Positions 5,816-7,416 of a stretch of 7,416 nt of DNA are shown piece by piece. This stretch comes from JBLHLB01 sp047618505 (GTDB lineage: Bacteria; Planctomycetota; UBA1135; GCA-002686595), in assembly GCA_047618505.1 (NCBI GenBank), contig JBLHLB010000201.1:1-7416 (forward strand). The letters run 5' to 3'. The notes below the pieces were generated by a model, which saw only the letters and a list, made by a program, of their open reading frames with translations, did no database searches and was not told the origin of the DNA. The stretch's first letter is position 1. Every line of letters begins with the position of its first letter. A program made the position numbers and the translations under genes.

Positions 5816-6918
5816 TCAAGAAATCCGATGGGCCCGGCACGGGCGAACCGGGCAAGCCCCGCTCCCGGCGCCGGCGGCTTTTCGTGGCTGGAATCACCTT
5901 CTTCGGCTCAGCAGTCCTGGTGCTGGCCTTCGTGGAGGCCTGGGCTCGCACTGCCAGCCCCTTTGGAATCCACTACTACGTGGAGACCAGCTCCTACCTG
6001 GGCCGAGCAGTGCAATTCCCGGGGGATGCCATCCACCCAGGCGGTCGGATTTTTGAAAACAAGCCCGGGGGTCAGCTCGATCTCCGGCGCTTTGGTTTCC
6101 ACACAGATGGTGACGGGCTACGGGACGGGGTCCCCAACGAGGACAGGCGACCCGAACGGCGAGATGGCGATCCCCTACGCCTCCTGTTCCTAGGCGACTC
6201 GGTCACCTTGGGATGGGGCGTGAATGACGAGGACTCTTGGATCCGCACCCTGGAGAGGAATACACGGGGGATCGGCGGCCGCGAACTGGACTGCCTCAAC
6301 GCCGGACACTTGATCTACAACACCCTCCAGCAGGCCGACTGGTTCGACGCCCACGGTGCCCGCCTGGCACCGGATGCAGTAGTGCTAACCTTCGTCACAA
6401 ACGATGTGCAGGACGATCATTGGGCCCTCTACCAGGAAGTCCAGGCCGCAGCTGAGCAGGCCAACGGGAATTCAACCGTCTCCTTCGGGGACAAGCTCGA
6501 GCGCTTCTGGAACACGAATTTCCCCGGCATCCGGCGACTCCTCATCTTCGTGCGTGAACGGCAGGGAGCACGGCAGGATGCCCAGCTGGAGGCCATCGTC
6601 GTTGAGGAATTCCCCGGGTACGACGAGGGCTGGGCCCGCTGCGAGGCGGGACTTAATCGAGTCCTCAAGCAGGCCAAATCCCTCGGCATCTCCTTGATCA
6701 TCTTGGACCATGGCACCCCACCCATAGGGGCAGTTCAGGCATGGTGTGACGCCAACAGCGTGCCTTGGTACGACTTCACTTTCACCCCAGAGGAATGGGC
6801 GCAGGATGTGCGTGTATCCCCGGCGGACTCCCACGCGAATCCCCTCGGCAATCGCTTTCTGTTCCAGAAGGCCTGGGCAGCCTTGGCTGACAACAAGATC
6901 ATCGAGGGCGACACGTAG
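5806..6918 (+). CDS. Second membrane-anchored SGNH/GDSL-family hydrolase-like protein
   Basis: The protein has 370 residues. A basic N-terminus (SRRRR at 20-24) precedes one membrane helix (about 25-46), so the main domain should face the periplasm. SGNH blocks are FLGDSVTLGWG with nucleophile Ser132, LNAGHLIYNTLQQ with Asn165 and Gly167, FVTND with Asn199 and Asp200, and a C-terminal DSHAN with Asp341 and His343. It is a paralogue of the SGNH protein at 1920-3323: both share the order anchor, GDS, LxPDAVV strand, TND and DxH-x-N, but this one lacks the long insert before DxH and the extended acidic N-terminus. In block II the usual GVPGY reads GHLIY, which may alter the acyl pocket. The likely reaction is ester hydrolysis or acyl transfer on an envelope glycan or lipid. 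The start has GGGGAGG two bases upstream. lpxB follows after two bases, so the two are probably one operon. Confidence 0.86.
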   Translation: MSLLKKSDGPGTGEPGKPRSRRRRLFVAGITFFGSAVLVLAFVEAWARTASPFGIHYYVETSSYLGRAVQFPGDAIHPGGRIFENKPGGQLDLRRFGFHTDGDGLRDGVPNEDRRPERRDGDPLRLLFLGDSVTLGWGVNDEDSWIRTLERNTRGIGGRELDCLNAGHLIYNTLQQADWFDAHGARLAPDAVVLTFVTNDVQDDHWALYQEVQAAAEQANGNSTVSFGDKLERFWNTNFPGIRRLLIFVRERQGARQDAQLEAIVVEEFPGYDEGWARCEAGLNRVLKQAKSLGISLIILDHGTPPIGAVQAWCDANSVPWYDFTFTPEEWAQDVRVSPADSHANPLGNRFLFQKAWAALADNKIIEGDT

Positions 6919-6920
6919 GA

Positions 6921-7416
6921 ATGGGAGCACGTCTGCAAACGACACGCGAGCTTGGCCGCGCCGTCCTCGACTTGGGTCTCGCCCCCCTTCGCATCCTGGC
7001 CTACGCATGCAGGCGCGGTCGCCTTGCTAAGGCCGTAGAGGAGGACCTAAATCATCCCGCCGAGGTGCAGGCGCCCCGCGCTCCAGAGGGCGAAGAGTTG
7101 AATCGTCTGCGCGAGCGCGGTCTCTCGATCTGCATCTCCTGCGCCGAGCCCAGCGGTGAGATCCATGCCCGTAGCTTGGTGAAGTCCCTGCGCCAAGAAC
7201 TCAAGGGCCTCGGGGCCCCGGAGGCGGGGTTCTTCGGGCTCGGCGGTACTCGGCTCCGGGATGACGGCGTCGAGATCATCGGGGATCCTGTCTCGCGCGC
7301 GGCAATGGGTGCCGATGTGCTCCGGGTCTTACCTTTCTACCTTGGACTGATCACCGACATGGCGAGGGCTCTGGAGGAGCGTCGCCCTGATGTTCTGCTG
7401 TTGGTGGACTCCCCCG
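6921..7416 (+). CDS. lpxB: Lipid-A-disaccharide synthase, 5' part (cut by window end)
   Basis: The first 165 codons are present. LpxB joins UDP-2,3-diacylglucosamine and 2,3-diacylglucosamine 1-phosphate into the lipid A disaccharide at the inner face of the cytoplasmic membrane. Recognition rests on ISCAEPSGEIHARSLVKSLR (72-91), the counterpart of the family SxGExSGD motif with Glu76, Ser78 and Gly79 kept, then FFGLGGTRLRDDG (104-116), MGADVLRVLP (129-138) and RRPDVLLLVDSP (154-165). Two motif positions differ: Gly is Ala75 and the Asp is Glu80. About 65 residues precede the first strand, whereas LpxB normally begins almost at it; the extension is amphipathic and basic. Alternatively, TTG at 7098, with GAGGG seven bases upstream, would give a canonical N-terminus. 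I prefer ATG 6921 because the frame is open and coding-like and lies two bases after the SGNH stop. Supply by the same mRNA as the SGNH gene suggests linked roles in the outer membrane. Confidence 0.85.
   Translation, partial: MGARLQTTRELGRAVLDLGLAPLRILAYACRRGRLAKAVEEDLNHPAEVQAPRAPEGEELNRLRERGLSICISCAEPSGEIHARSLVKSLRQELKGLGAPEAGFFGLGGTRLRDDGVEIIGDPVSRAAMGADVLRVLPFYLGLITDMARALEERRPDVLLLVDSP

Noticed and set aside
5751..5951. Longest N-terminal extension of the TPR frame, beyond 5807
   Set aside because: It runs antisense deep into the second SGNH gene with Arg/Pro-rich sequence. Starts at 5750 or 5807 are better supported.
6472..7008. Minus-strand frame of 178 codons under the second SGNH gene and lpxB start
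   Set aside because: It has no motif, and the plus strand encodes catalytic DxH and then the lpxB start in the same bases.

Overview
This is a GC-rich, gene-dense stretch of a bacterial chromosome. It holds eight protein genes that I can support, and no gap between genes exceeds about 60 bases. I found no tRNA, rRNA, CRISPR array, transposase or phage gene. An lpxB homologue (lipid A synthesis) and a lipobox protein point to a Gram-negative cell with an outer membrane. The taxon cannot be fixed from sequence alone. Membrane-anchored SGNH hydrolase paralogues and the uneven use of Shine-Dalgarno sites would fit an uncultured lineage such as Planctomycetota or a myxobacteria-like group, but this is a weak inference.

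Layout, left to right: (1) a TrpG/PabA-type glutamine amidotransferase (+), whose start lies at the window edge; (2) a small cysteine-containing lipoprotein of unknown function (+); (3) a RIO/LPS-kinase-like kinase (-), convergent with the lipoprotein; (4) a tightly coupled three-gene run (+) of membrane-anchored SGNH hydrolase, ABC-2 type ATPase and ABC-2 type permease, joined by a GTGA overlap and then a TGATG overlap; (5) a TPR protein with two N-terminal membrane segments (-), whose stop codon shares a CTAG palindrome with the permease stop; (6) a second membrane-anchored SGNH hydrolase (+), followed after two bases by the 5' part of lpxB (+), which runs off the window end.

How the genes may work together: most of the window after trpG looks envelope-directed. 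Two diverged SGNH paralogues have their catalytic domains predicted outside the cytoplasmic membrane. One is co-translated with an ABC-2 exporter and the other is co-transcribed with lpxB. A kinase of the fold used for lipopolysaccharide phosphorylation sits divergent to the first SGNH gene. A reasonable but unproven reading is a locus for making, exporting and tailoring (by de-esterification or acyl transfer) a surface glycolipid or polysaccharide. The trpG-like gene belongs to chorismate-derived metabolism and is probably unrelated.

The most unusual features are a near-symmetric start site at 5797-5815 with ATG and purine-rich Shine-Dalgarno-like tracts on both strands, a second divergent pair whose possible starts overlap at CATG, the shared CTAG stop, an N-terminal extension on LpxB, and an insertion of about 70 residues before the catalytic DxH of the first SGNH protein.
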